This document shows, in pieces, positions 13,041 to 24,974 of a stretch of 64,000 bases of DNA (within the stretch, counting starts at the first letter, position 1; each line of letters starts with the position of its first letter). Location: NCBI GenBank assembly GCA_003255065.1, contig QAOA01004777.1, forward strand, positions 118,746 through 182,745, given 5' to 3'. Made by a program: the position numbers and the translations under genes. Source of the stretch: Cercis canadensis. Its lineage: Eukaryota; Streptophyta; Magnoliopsida; Fabales; Fabaceae. Below the pieces are notes generated by a model, which saw only the letters and a list, made by a program, of their open reading frames with translations, made no database searches and was not told where the DNA came from.

Positions 13041-13555
13041 CTGTTTTCAATTCTATGATGTAGATTGAAACACCATTTCTGTTTTTCCATGTATCTATCA
13101 TGACGACGTTTTAAGAATTTATTTTTCTTTAGGTGTGACTTGAACTAGACTACTTTCATTTATGAAACAAGCTAGTACTCATCAAAGTAAATGGCACATG
13201 ATGAAACATTCAATCCGGAACAAGTTCATAGGACCAAAAAGTTGTTAATTTATTCCAATTTCTCCTACAATATGCTTCGGTTTTGATTTTTGGATTTTTT
13301 TTTTTGAAAAAAACCGAAGGAAAAATATTCTCATGCAAAAATTTGAAGAAAAATGTCATTAGGTTTGTTACCATAAGAAATTACTAAAATATTTTGGAGT
13401 TATATGATTATTTTATTTATATTTAAATTTTAAATACAATAATTATCTTTAAAAATAAATTAATAATCACATATATAAAAATAATAATTACATATGATAA
13501 CCACATGATTAGAAGTATTTTTGTCATTTTGTATATCTACCAACCAACTTGTCAT

Positions 13556-16500
13556 TTTATCATGATTAGAAACCTGTTTCTTACGGACTTTCTTATGAAT
13601 TTTGGGGCATGACAAAAACCTGCCTGACAAACTAAATTCTCACGGAATTTCTTTCCGTGAGGAAATTTCTCATGGACTTACATTTGGTGTGAGAAAAAAA
13701 ATATTGAAAAAAAATAATTCTTGCAAAATTTCTCACAGATTTTTGTCCGTGACAAATTTCTGAAGTTTTTTTTTTTTTGCTAATTTCTTATATCAATACT
13801 AAAGAAATTAGAAAAAAGGAAAATAAAAATTCAAAGAAAATTTAAGAAAAAATCATATATTATCACATTTAAATAAACTTTACAAAGTTTGATCTTAGAC
13901 TTTACACATTTTACAATCTAAAATAAACTAATTTAAGCAGTTATTACTATAAAAACTAACTCTAAATTAATAAAATTCCTCAACCTTTGAGTTAAAACAA
14001 AACAGAAAAATCCTAACAAAATAAACAATTGTAGAGACAACTTTCCAACTATTCTGCACTATAATTGATTTTTTATAAGATCTAGTAAAGAGTTGACAGA
14101 ATTGCCTTTAGCACAAGCTGTAATAATATGCTCCTAGTGCTTTTTTCTCAGCTTCTCAATTGCCTTGTTGGTGCATTTTCCCTAACTTCTTCTTGGGCAA
14201 GTGTTTACTTAGAACTACATATGAGCAACTAAGAATGGTCCACAAAAGCATAAGTGAAGTAAGGATAAACAATTCAAAGCTACTCGCACATTGAATACTT
14301 AATTAACAGTGACCCTTCTAGTAAAAATGGGGTATTACAATAAGTCCCATAATTCAAAATTGTTAAATAGTAAGATGAAAAAAGCAATTTACATATCAGC
14401 AATCAAACTAGAATAAACGAAAAAAGCAATAAGTCCCACATGCTCTTTGTTTGCAGCGCAATCAAAACAAATGCCCTAACAAAATTTATCCAAAAAAAAT
14501 TTCAACAACTCCAATTCATACTTAGTAATTCGGATGTATGAGAATCAACAAATGTTCAATCAAAACAACTAAAAACTCAATTTATAATCATATTAACAAC
14601 ATTTCACCAAAAACTTTCCTTAAACTACAATCAAATTCATCCAAAAACACAAACAAATTCACATTTAACTCAAAGAACAATTAAAAAGAGAAAACAAAGG
14701 GATTTCAACTTATCTCATCTCCAAAGCAAGTCAAATACACTTCCCAATCATATCCTCCACTTGCTGCCGCCAGAACAACCTGAAACGCCTCTAGAAACGG
14801 AGTCGGAGAGGGTGGAAGAGAGAATCACATAGGGAAGAGAGGAAAAGTGAGAAAATTGAAATAGGGGAGCTCGCAGGACAAGTGAAAGAAAAACCTAATT
14901 TTCTCATGAAATTTTTCACAGAAAAATTCCTTGAGAAATTTGAAAACTCTAATTTTAACATTAGTGATTCGGTGCGTTTCATTTCTCATAAAAAAAATTT
15001 CATGAGAAATTTTTGAGAAAATTGAATTTTTGATGGAATTTTTCACATAATTTTCTTGCGGAAAAATTTTTCATGAGAAAATTCCATTAGAAATTCAATT
15101 TTCTCATGGAATTTTCTTGAGAAAAAAATTTCTATGAAAAATTTTTATTGAATGCTAATCCACTAGAATTCCTTGAGAATTTCTCACAAAATTCTGGTCC
15201 TTGAGAAATTTCCACAAGAAATGGTATATTTTCTTGTAGTGTCATAGACTTTCATGGAAACATCACTAAGAATACCCGAGACCCTATAGTCAACGAAGAA
15301 CAATATGTGAGAAGAGTTGAAAGGGGCAAATTGAATAGAAAAGGAAAATAGTTTATGCCTTTACATGAGGGTTAATTTCATGTCATTGTCAGCACTAATT
15401 AAGCACTCATTGTCATCGTCAAAAAAAGAAATACCATCTCTTTTCTCTGTCCCATACCATGATATGTTGTTTATTTCCGCAACGCCAGTTGGGCAGATGC
15501 CTTGGTCTATTTCTTTATAGATTTCCTTCTTAAGCTCTTTAGTGAAAGATTTGAGTAGTTTTCAAGAGGTGATATGTTCCAGCCTCAATACCATATTATA
15601 TAACCAAGAAGAAGAAAAAAAAAGTAGTTTTAGGACTTCATTCTTTGTTTGGAGTTGGAAGACTTGGGTCTTGCTATGTTTCATATTTAAGTAGCGAGGA
15701 CCAAAAAGCTATCCTCTTAGTGAAAGGGGACCAACATTGAATCATGTATTTGCTTGCTTCATTCATTCTTTGTTTGGAGTTTGAACTTTGAAGACTTGGG
15801 TCTTGTTATGTTTCATATTTAAGTAGTGAGGACCAATAAGCTATCCTCTAGTGAAAAGGGACCAACATTGAATCATGTATTTGCTTGCTTCATTCATTCT
15901 TTTTTTGGAGTTTGAAGACTTGGGTCTTGCTATGTTGCTTATTTAAGTAGTGAGGACCAACAAGCTATCCACTTAGTGAAAGGGGACCAACATTGAATCA
16001 TGTTTTTGCTTGCTTCATTCATTTTGTTTGGAGTTTGAACTTTGAAGACTTGGGTCTTGTTATGTTGCATATTTAAGTAGTGAGGACCAATAAGCTATCC
16101 TCTTAGTGAAAGGGGACCAACATTGCATCATGTATTTGCATGCTTCATTCATTCTTTGTTTGGAGTTTAAAGACTTTCTTGCTGCGTTGCACATTCAAGT
16201 AGTGAAGACCAATAAGATCTCCTATTAGTGAAAGGACTCAATGTGAAGTGATGTTGCCATTAGTGTAAGTGTTAATTCCACCACCATTTCCATGAACATA
16301 CAAAAAAAAAAATGAATTATCTGAAAAGTGATTGCAATATTCAAAGATTGAAGCTACATATCAGTTTTTCATCTTGATACTTACATCTGATCTTATCCGA
16401 GCCTTGATAAGCACCCATCAAATTAATGAACTCCTGGTTTTTTGCTCTATCCAGTTACTCTTTTTCTTTTGTCATCTTTCTGCCTCCTCCAAGTTCACTA

Positions 16501-17515
16501 AAATACTTATTAATTGCATTTCCCCTTGTTTAATGTGGAAGCAAAAATAACCTTGCATCTCCCCTTGTTTATTGTGTGGGGAGGGAGCGAGGGTATTGCA
16601 GTCAAGCAAATGATTTTGGATAACCATATTGAACATGTTTATTTTTAAAAAGGTAAAAACTATGGACTATATATATAAACTAGACTTCTAAGTAACTGGT
16701 CTCTTTTGATGCCAAATTCTTATTCGAAGATGTAGATAATGCGCCTGTCCTAATTCATGGACTTTTAAAAAAGATGCAATTACTAATTAAGAAGGACCAT
16801 GACCTTTTAATCAGGGAACTACAATGGGGATTGTGGAAGAAGAATAAGAAGGGGGGAAAATCAATGGAGAAGGAAAAATAGTAGGCTTCTACGTTAATTT
16901 CAAGATTAGTTCAATGTCATTATCAGCACTCAAAGCAATCACCCAATATTAGTTATTTTTCCTCCTTTGTTTGTCTTTTCGTCACTGCCATGGATGCAAA
17001 TTGAAGGAATATGACTGATAGAAAAACTAATACAGGCCTTCTCACTATGGATTTGTGCCTTTGTTTACATACGATCCAAATTAACCCAGAAATTTCTCCT
17101 AGAATGGAAATGGGTGATAAGGAAACCAAGTTATGCTATATTAAATGAGGATCATAGCCTCTTAAGTCCTTGAATGACACTGAATGCCAGTATCCACTCT
17201 ATTTTGATCAGACTAGAATAAACAGATTTCTATGAAACACTAATAGATCATAGAACTTCTATCTAACTGAAGAAGACCAACACTTTTGCTGTCACATTTG
17301 AAACGTTATCTTTATATTTTGAATTTACTATTATTAATGTATGAAAGCTTGTTATCAGTAGATATTTTGGTAGAAGATGGGGTTGTGATTGACATGTACA
17401 TTTTGCATTGAAATAAACATTTGAGAATTTCGTGAAAAATCCATGAGAATTTTTCACAGAATCCCTTTCCGTTCGAAATTTCTGTGAAAAATTGCGCATT
17501 TTCTTGTAATGTTAC
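13556..17515. mobile_element. CACTA-like insertion in unit 1, no transposase
   Basis: About 4 kb present in unit 1 and absent from unit 2, whose flanks read through directly (28,950 to 28,975). It carries two right-end CACTA-type termini, TTTTCTTGTAGTG ending at 15,241 and TTTTCTTGTAATG ending at 17,507, each preceded by dense self-complementary subterminal repeats built on AATTTCTCA/GAAATTT. A related subterminal block lies at the left (13,600-13,760). I found no convincing left CACTACAAGAAA end and no transposase. This suggests one non-autonomous element, or two nested ones, with a decayed left end. Confidence 0.55.
15637..16255. repeat. Five-copy minisatellite inside the CACTA-like insertion
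   Basis: Five copies of a ~123-131 base unit marked by GAAGACTTGGGTCTTG and GGGGACCAACATTG. The spacing alternates between about 131 and 123 bases because every second copy gains an 8-base GAACTTTG insert. The fifth copy is the most diverged. No function seen. Confidence 0.85.
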
Positions 17516-18027
17516 TCATATTTCATTTTCCTTGAAATAAACTTATTTTAAATAAAAATTTCAATCAAAAACAAATAAATTGTGTCAAGTAGATAAATGT
17601 TGGCCAAAAAAAAAGATAAACAGATAAACAAACACTATTTTTCTTTAGTTTGGGGTATTGAGTGAACAAAAATTAAAACTATACTGTTTACTTCTATAAA
17701 TATAACTAAAGTTCAGCATTAGAACAATGGTACCGAAAAAAAAACATAGTCTATATTAAATAAATTAAATTCCATTATTTCAAGTTTTTTTATCATACAC
17801 TAAATATAAATTTAATGCTCACATAAAAAATAAATTATAATATGACTAAATGAGAGTTATTTAAGTGACAACAGTTGAAATTAAATTATATTATGACAAA
17901 TTACATAGCACACAAATAAATTGACTAGATATGAATACAAAATAATTATGTGCTTCGGTAATTTATCTATGTTCATGGGAGACAATGAGAGAAATAATTG
18001 CACTATCTAAAGAAGTCTTCATTTCAC
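17516..18027. other. Junction between the two RLP units
   Basis: 17,520-17,835 matches 28,970-29,290, marking the common end of both units. From about 17,836 the sequence matches the repeat region before RLP copy 1 (for example 4,886-5,100), marking the start of the second unit. Confidence 0.7.
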
Positions 18028-18607
18028 ATTTAGGGGACATTCGGCAGACAATTTTTTTTTTTTTCTGTCTTGGGAATCATATTTCTTAGAAATGATGATT
18101 CTGGAGAATGTTACAAATACATTTGGTAGGCCTTAAACATTTCTAGGAATGTTAAACAATGTTTGCCAGGAATCTTAGCATTTTTTTCAAAAAATACTTA
18201 TGTATTTTAAGTCCAAAAAACAAAATTACTTCCTATAATTAATGAATATTTATTTTTAGAAAATTTGGGTCTTTGTTACATTTTTTTTATACTTTGCAAC
18301 TTTTAATTTTCTTTTATACTACCCATTTAATTTTTTCTTATTTATTTTTCTCTTTTATTTGACATTATTACAATTATACTATTAATAAAATATATATCTA
18401 TCTGTTTACTTCTAAAAAAAAAAATTCATGGTCATACAAATCTAAGATTCTCACATCTTTTATAAGAAAGTTTTAGTGAGAAACTTTCTCCAAAATCGTT
18501 CTTGAGAATTTTACTTTCTTAAAAATGTATTTTTGAAACATTGTATTAAAGAAAAAAATATTAGCTTTTTAAGCTGAAATTCCCAAAAAAAATTCAAACG
18601 CCTTATA
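18028..18607. mobile_element. Unit-2-specific insertion, unclassified
   Basis: About 580 bases that interrupt the match to the unit 1 upstream region between CTTCATTTCACATTTAG and GCACAGCTACAAA. It is AT-rich, with no coding capacity and no clear terminal repeats that I can verify. Probably a small non-autonomous transposon. Confidence 0.4.
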
Positions 18608-19230
18608 AGCACAGCTACAAATATGTAGAATGAGCCAAACTTTCAACCCCATTTACTCTTGTTGGCCCCACCATCAGAGGGATCATTGACACTTTCTCTA
18701 CGAAAGGGTGGGTCAATGGTACACCATGTAACCTACAAAGATGTAGAATGAGCCAAACTTTCAACTCCATTAACTCTCGTTTGCCCACCATCACAGGGAT
18801 CATTGACACTTTCTCTACGAAAGGGTGGGTCAATGGTACACCATGTAGCCTACAAAGCTGTAGAATGAGAAAAACTTTCAACTCCATTTACTCTTGTTGG
18901 CTCACCATCAGAGGGATCATTGACACTTTCTCTACAAAAGGGTGGGTCAATGGTACACCATGTAATCTACAAAGATGTAGAATGAGCCAAACTTTCAACT
19001 CCATTAACTCTCGTTGGCCCACCATCACAGGGATCATTGACACTTTCTCTACGAAAGGGTGGGTCAATGGTACACCATGTAGTCTACAAAGCTGTAGAAT
19101 GAGAAAAACTTTCAACTCCATTTACTCTTGTTGGCTTACCATCACAGGGATCATTGACACTTTCTTTAAGAAAGGATGGGTCAATGATACACCATGTAGT
19201 CTAGAGATTTTGTCAAGATAGACTTCACCA
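18608..19230. repeat. Five-copy 117-bp repeat upstream of RLP copy 2
   Basis: Five copies with GATCATTGAC at 18,681, 18,798, 18,915, 19,032 and 19,149, a period of exactly 117 bases. Copies alternate between two subtypes (GATGTAGAATGAGCC with TTAACTCTCG, and GCTGTAGAATGAGAAA with TTACTCTTG), giving a 234-base higher-order unit. Each copy carries the facing pair of W-box cores ATTGAC...GTCAAT. The array ends about 145 bases before the RLP start. Because 117 is divisible by 3, frames stay open through it on both strands; those frames are not genes. Confidence 0.92.
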
Positions 19231-19306
19231 TTTTCGACATTCAAGTAAGAAAAATGAAAGACCTTGAATTATAGTAGCTAAAGTAGGAAGGCCTCTATAC
19301 TCCTTC

Positions 19307-19313
19307 TATATAT
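19307..19313 (+). promoter_or_regulatory. Candidate TATA box of RLP copy 2
   Basis: TATATAT about 60 bases before the ATG at 19,374, at the same place as in copy 1. A possible leader intron (GTAAG at 19,245, TTTTACAG ending at 19,353) is the alternative reading. Confidence 0.45.
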
Positions 19314-19373
19314 TGTGTGCTGCAAAGTTACTGCAAACCATTCAATTTTACAGAGTTCCTGCAAAACCTAAAA

Positions 19374-22300
19374 ATGGAGTTGTTGCTGTTGTTATGTTTT
19401 ATAGTTTTGGCTCAAATCCTTGGAAGCAAAGGTTGCTTGAGAGAAGAGAGGACAGCGTTGTTTGATATAAAGGCTTTTCTAAATACTTACAATGATAGTA
19501 CCGTAGAACGCCGTTTATCTTCGTGGGTTAATGATCCAAAAAGTGATTGCTGTGGGTGGAATCGTGTCAAGTGCGACCCCTCTTCAAGTCACGTTGCAAG
19601 CTCTATCTGCAAGATCTCCTTATTAGTCCACCTTCTGTGTTGCAACTCAACAACCCTTCTATGGAAGTCTCTGTAGACTTCTCCCTGTTCCAAAACTTCA
19701 AAGAGTTGAGAAGCCTCAACCTCTCCGAAGGTCAATTTCAAACGTTGATTCACACTGAAGGTACCATTTATTGGATATGATATGATGTAATAGTGGTTAC
19801 ATGACTACATAGTTACCAGTATTCCTTAAAAAATACATTAGATATCTTTAAATAATCTTGTTCTTGATAACTAGTATATACGCCTGGGNGTAGAACGCCG
19901 TTTATCTTCGTGGGTTAATGATCCAAAAAGTGATTGCTGTGGGTGGAATCGTGTCAAGTGCGACCCCTCTTCAAGTCACGTTGTCAAGCTCTATCTGCAA
20001 GATCTCCTTATTAGTCCACCTTCTGTGTTGCAACTCAACAACCCTTCTATGGAAGTCTCTGTAGACTTCTCCTTGTTCCAAAACTTCAAAGAGTTGAGAA
20101 GCCTCAACCTCTCCGAAGGTCAATTTCAAACGTTGATTCACACTGAAGGTACCATTTATTGGATATGATATGATGTAATAGTGGTTACATGACTACATAG
20201 TTACCAGTATTCCTTAAAAAATACATTAGATATCTTTAAATAATCTTGTTCTTGATAACTAGTATATACGCCTGGGATTACATGGACAATTTTTAGAAGA
20301 CATCAAAATTAAATAACAACACTGCAAATCTATGAGCTTTACCTTTTAGAGAATGTGATCTTAATCTCACATTATCTGATGATATTTTTCATATGCAAAC
20401 CTAGCTAAACTCAGATATTAGTGCAAGTTTTCTTATTCACCAATTGAATATGTGCTTCAATTCATTGTTATAACTTATACAGTTTTGGGGAATCTAAGCA
20501 ACTTGCAAGTCCTTATCTTGCGAAAGAATTTCCTTGCCGCAACTTTGCCAATTCAAGGTAAGCAGGTTTAAGTTTCATTCATCTGTGTTCCAGCTAAGTT
20601 GGTTGATGGTATCAATATTAATGCTCCTATTACTCCATTCGTATTCATAACACCTAATATTCTCATACTAGAATTTAATGAATTTGATAATAAAAATTGT
20701 TTATGTTTTGCAATAGGTTTATGTGAGTTGAAGAAGATTCGTGTACTAGATCTTAGTGACAATGCATTCTCCGGCCCTTTCCCCAGGTGCTTTGGCAACC
20801 TGACAACCCTTCGAGCTCTTGATCTCTCAAAGAATGCTCTAAGTGGAGACATACCCACATCTGCCATTTCTAGTCTCAACTCTCTTGAGTACCTTTCCAT
20901 TTCATTTAACCATTTTGAAGGCTCATTCCCTTTGAGCTCCCTTGCTAACAATTCACAGCTTAAGGTATTAGCACTTGAAATGGCCGCTGCTAGCGAGTAT
21001 AAGTTTCAAGTGGACACTGAAGGTCAAGGTGTTCCTTGGGTTCCTTCTTTCCAATTGGAAGTTCTGCATATGCCCAATTGCAAATTGAATGCGCCCCGAG
21101 GTACTCTTCCCAGCTTCCTCTCATATCAGCATGATTTGCACTACCTTGACCTCTCAAACAACAATTTGGTTGGAGTGTTTCCAAACTGGTTGTTAGTCAA
21201 CAATATAATCCTAAGGTCTCTGATATTGCACGACAACATGTTCACCGGACCTTTTGAGCTTCCCACAAATGTCGATCAACACCCTCATCCTTTATATGAT
21301 TTGCAAATATCAAACAACAAATTGGCAGGTAAGCTCCCTAAAGACATTGGTCACATCTTGCCAAATTTGAACTATCTAAATGTGTCAGGTAATGGATTTG
21401 ATGGTAGCATTCCCACATCAGTTGGAAACATGTCAGATTTGTATGCTCTGGACTTGAGTAGAAACAATTTTGCTGGTGAAGTTCCACAGTCTTTGTGGAC
21501 AGGTTGTGCTTCACTAGGATACTTGATATTATCACACAACAGCTTGTGGGGGCAACTGTTTCCTTCACCTCTGAACTTCTCCCAACTTTATGTTCTATAT
21601 TTGGATAACAATTACTTCAATGGGACACTGCAACATGGAATTTTGGAACTCCCAAATTTGGGTGGGTTAGATATTTCTAACAACGAGTTATGGGGTATCA
21701 TTCCTAATTTCATAAGCAATTTTTCATCTTTACGAGCGATAAACCTTTCAGGGAATAATTTTAAGGGTACACTACCCAGAGAGCTTTGCAAACTTGACCT
21801 TTATCGTGTGCACCTCTCTCATAATAAGCTTTCAGGTTCAATACCAGCCTGCTATGTGAATCTGGAAACCTTACTTTCTCTTTACCTGCAAAGCAATAAT
21901 CTTGTTGGATCCATTCCCCAGTTGAGGATAGAAAGAAGCTTTCTGACGACACTTGATTTGAGGGATAACAATTTATGTGGAAGCATTCCTGATTGGTTTG
22001 ATATTAGGTTGCCATCCTTGAGAGCTCTTCTGCTGGGTGGTAATCATTTGCAAGGTCAGCTTCCTAACCAATTGTGTCAGCTAAAACGTATCAGTTTTTT
22101 AGACCTGTCACGTAATAATTTCACTGGAAATGTACCTTCTTGCTTTAACAATGTCTCATTTGGATCATGGACTGAGAGATTTAATCCATATTATTTTCAA
22201 ATAAGTCCAGAAGACTCCTGGTATCAGTATCCACATCTTGATTTGCAGCTATTTTTTGACCAAAATTGGTATTATATTACAACAGAATTTGGTGGAGTAG

Positions 22301-22929
22301 TAGAATTTAGGACCAAGTCTTCATTGCTCTCATATAGTGGTGACATTCAGAGGTTCATGTCAGGCATAGATTTGTCATGTAATCAACTGACAGGGGAGAT
22401 CCCATATACCATTGGATACTTGGATGATCTTCATGCATTGAACTTATCACACAACCATTTCAATGGATCTATTCCACAAAGTTTCCACAAGCTAGAGAAT
22501 ATAGAGAGCTTAGATCTTTCTTACAACAACTTAAGTGGCGAAATCCCTCTTCAATTACAAGATTTGAACTTTTTGGGTGTTTTCAATGTGTCCTACAACA
22601 ATTTGTCAGGCATAGTGCCTAACAAGGGACATATGGGAAGCTTTGATGAGAGCAGCTACATAGGAAACCCATATCTTTTCTTCAATAATAGCAACAGAGG
22701 CACCACTATTTCGCCACCATCAAGTCCCACCAGTGATGCAGAAGAAGATGAATCTGTAATTGATTTCACTTCCTTTTATTGGAGTTTTGCTGCGTCCTAT
22801 GTCACAGTGCTACTGATTTTGGCAGCAATCCTTTGGATCAACCCTCACTGGCGAAGAGCATGGTTTTATTTTATGGAAACATGCCTCTATAAATGCTTTC
22901 ATCGATTTTTCAAGGATGCATTCTTCTAG
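19374..22929 (+). CDS. LRR receptor-like protein (RLP), copy 2
   Basis: Paralogue of the first RLP with the same parts: signal peptide, LRR N-cap, about twenty LRRs, island, acidic juxtamembrane stretch, one membrane span and a short tail ending KDAFF. Exon 1 starts at 19,374; exon 2 is 20,483-20,557; exon 3 is 20,717-22,929. Exon 1 appears twice around an N at 19,889: the 386-base stretch 19,503-19,888 recurs as 19,890-20,276. The first version lacks one base (GTTGCAAG against GTTGTCAAG) and shifts frame; the second does not. Taken as one contig overlap, exon 1 is 388 bases and the gene encodes 891 residues. It is therefore probably intact, the break lying at an error-prone contig end. If the duplication is real, the gene is disrupted. 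Confidence 0.85.
19503..20276. repeat. Duplicated contig end around an N (exon 1 of RLP copy 2)
   Basis: 386 bases before and 387 bases after the N at 19,889 are nearly identical, differing by a one-base indel and a C/T. This is best explained as an unmerged assembly overlap. Confidence 0.85.
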
Positions 22930-23398
22930 AAATTTAATGAATTTGAAGTTGCACAAGAATTTTAGATATATTTGCATGTATTGTATGTGACATTTATATC
23001 ACTCCCTTGGTTGTAGTAACTTCTCTGCTGCATAAATATGAGACATTCTATTATGTTACTTCAATTTGATTTGGTTTGAGTTTCTTTCACTCTCAAATGT
23101 CATTCCATCTGCCAAATGGAAAAGCTGGTAAATATAGAATCTGGTTTAGGAAATATTAATTTGGTATTGCTTACTATTTCTACAATGCCAAAGTTGAATA
23201 GGCTGCCACACGCAAAATGATGGAATTATTCTGAATATTTTTGTCACTAAACCCAAGCTGTAAAATTGCACTTCAGGGAAGAATGAACTTTGACGATTTT
23301 ATGGCCTTTTACAGTGGCTAAGCAAGGCCAGCATCAAAATTCAGGAGATGCTCTTAACTAATGAATTCATGTTTACATATGACATGACTTTTTTTTAT

Positions 23399-23768
23399 GA
23401 GTAAAACCCTTTTTTAGTCCTTGAAAAATGCAGCTACTGACAAATTCGTCTTCCAAAAATTTTCAGTGACAAATTAGTCATTGAATTATTATTCTGTCTG
23501 ACAAATTAGTCATCTGGTACTTTAATGATAAAAGTTCTGGACCCTAGCAGACTTATTTTTTAAAATTCTTTCACTGATCTTACCTAGCTATGTTTAAGCC
23601 CTATTTTTCTCATTCAAGTCCTCCTTTTCTTTTCACTGATTTTACTTACCGGATGACTAATTTGTCAACAAAATAATAATTAAAGGACTAATTTGTCACC
23701 AAAAATTTTTGGAAGACGAATTTGTCAGTGGTTGCATTTTTCAAGGACTAAAAAAGGGTTTTACTCTA
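23399..23768. mobile_element. Foldback MITE in unit 2
   Basis: Begins GAGTAAAACCCTTTTTTAG and ends CTAAAAAAGGGTTTTACTC. The inverted arms extend over about 110 bases through TTTTTCAAGGACTA and GACAAATTCGTCTTCC. Flanks TTTTTTTAT and TATTTTTAT suggest an imperfect 9-base target duplication, which fits a Mutator-type MITE. Absent from the matching place in unit 1 (about 9,040). Confidence 0.75.
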
Positions 23769-24887
23769 TTTTTATTTGTCATGATATGACATGACTGATT
23801 CAAGAAGAAATGTNTCAGTGGTTGTATTTTTCAAGGACTAAAAAAGGGTTTTACTCTATTTTTATTTGTCATGATATGACATGACTGATTCAAGAAGAAA
23901 TGTGTAGCTTTTTTTATGTCAAACTTGGCATTCTGTCTAAAGCCATACATACGTTTTGATTCTCAAATGACTAGAAGTTCCACAATTTATCTCATATGAT
24001 GTGGGTTGAAACACCATTTCTGTCTTCTTTGTTTTTTACTTTTAAAAATAACCACTTTTCTATCATGATGATTCAAGAATTTATTCTTCTTCAGGTGTAA
24101 CTTAAACTAGACTACTTTTATTTATGAAACAAGCTAGTACTCACTAAGTTTTGCTCAAGTTTGGTCAGATTTAGGGTTCAATGTAGATAGAGTTTAATGA
24201 TAGATCCACGAGATCTATAAATGTGATATCTCATAGAATTTAAGTTGGCCAAAAGAAAAGTCCACGTGAGATCATCTAGAGTTAAATAATTTTACCATAT
24301 ATAATATAATTTATGTATGTAATTATATGTTGTTGCCCATTAAGGTATAATACACAAGAAATAAAGATACTTTTCAGCATGTTCAAGGAAAAAAATACAG
24401 ATATTCTCAGCATAAGAATACAATTCTAACTCTTCTAGTTTCAATATATCATAGAATAATCATATACTATGAAAAGGTTTAAGAATGAGACAAAAGTTAG
24501 GCTGCCTGCTAAAATTTAAGAACAATGACAAAGCTATACCGTTTTTATAAAGACTATGCAGCAGGGGGCCGGAATTGGCAATCACTCTGAAATTGACAAC
24601 TCTAAACAAAGTGTTGTCATCTCTTTGTCTTGCAGAAGAGACAAAATGGTTGAGAGAGTGTGATCTTAATATGAATTAAAGTGCCCGGATTTTTCTTGTA
24701 TTATTCAAATTGAAATCAAAATTGGCTGGTAAGTAAGTCCAAGAATCCTTGTTATTTTAAGATTATGTGTGAAAAAGACAAGAAATATATAAGAAGGGAA
24801 TATGATAATGATCCATATATAAAAGACATCAAAATATTGTCTAAACAACATATTATCTATGAAACAACCTTGGCCATAGAACCAAAC

Positions 24888-24974
24888 AGCTTGTAGCTGA
24901 GTGATACTGATGTGAGATCTTAAGATTTGTGGGTTTCATGAGTTGTAGCCAAAAGTATAAAAAAAAAAAAAAAA
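24888..24974 (+). repeat. SINE-like retroposon, copy in unit 2
   Basis: Contains GTAGCTGAGTGATACTGA (an A-box-like segment), then TTGTGGGTTT and AGTTGTAGCC and a poly-A tail. Orthologous in position to the unit 1 copy and better preserved at its 5' end. Confidence 0.55.

Larger units (their letters stand above)
8567..13555. other. 3' flank of RLP copy 1, no intact gene
   Basis: Paralogous to about 22,930-28,950. It contains a SINE-like copy (9,846-9,936), a minus-strand unrecognised coding-like stretch (about 10,250-10,450) shared with the second unit, about 1.07 kb (10,660-11,725) absent from the second unit, a (TA)n run at about 12,067-12,092, and two cytokinin dehydrogenase fragments. I see no complete gene. 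Confidence 0.7.

Noticed and set aside
18748-19221. Long open frames on both strands through the 117-bp array
   Set aside because: The period is a multiple of three, so any frame open in one unit stays open. The sequence is repeated, non-coding in unit 1, and has no protein family look.
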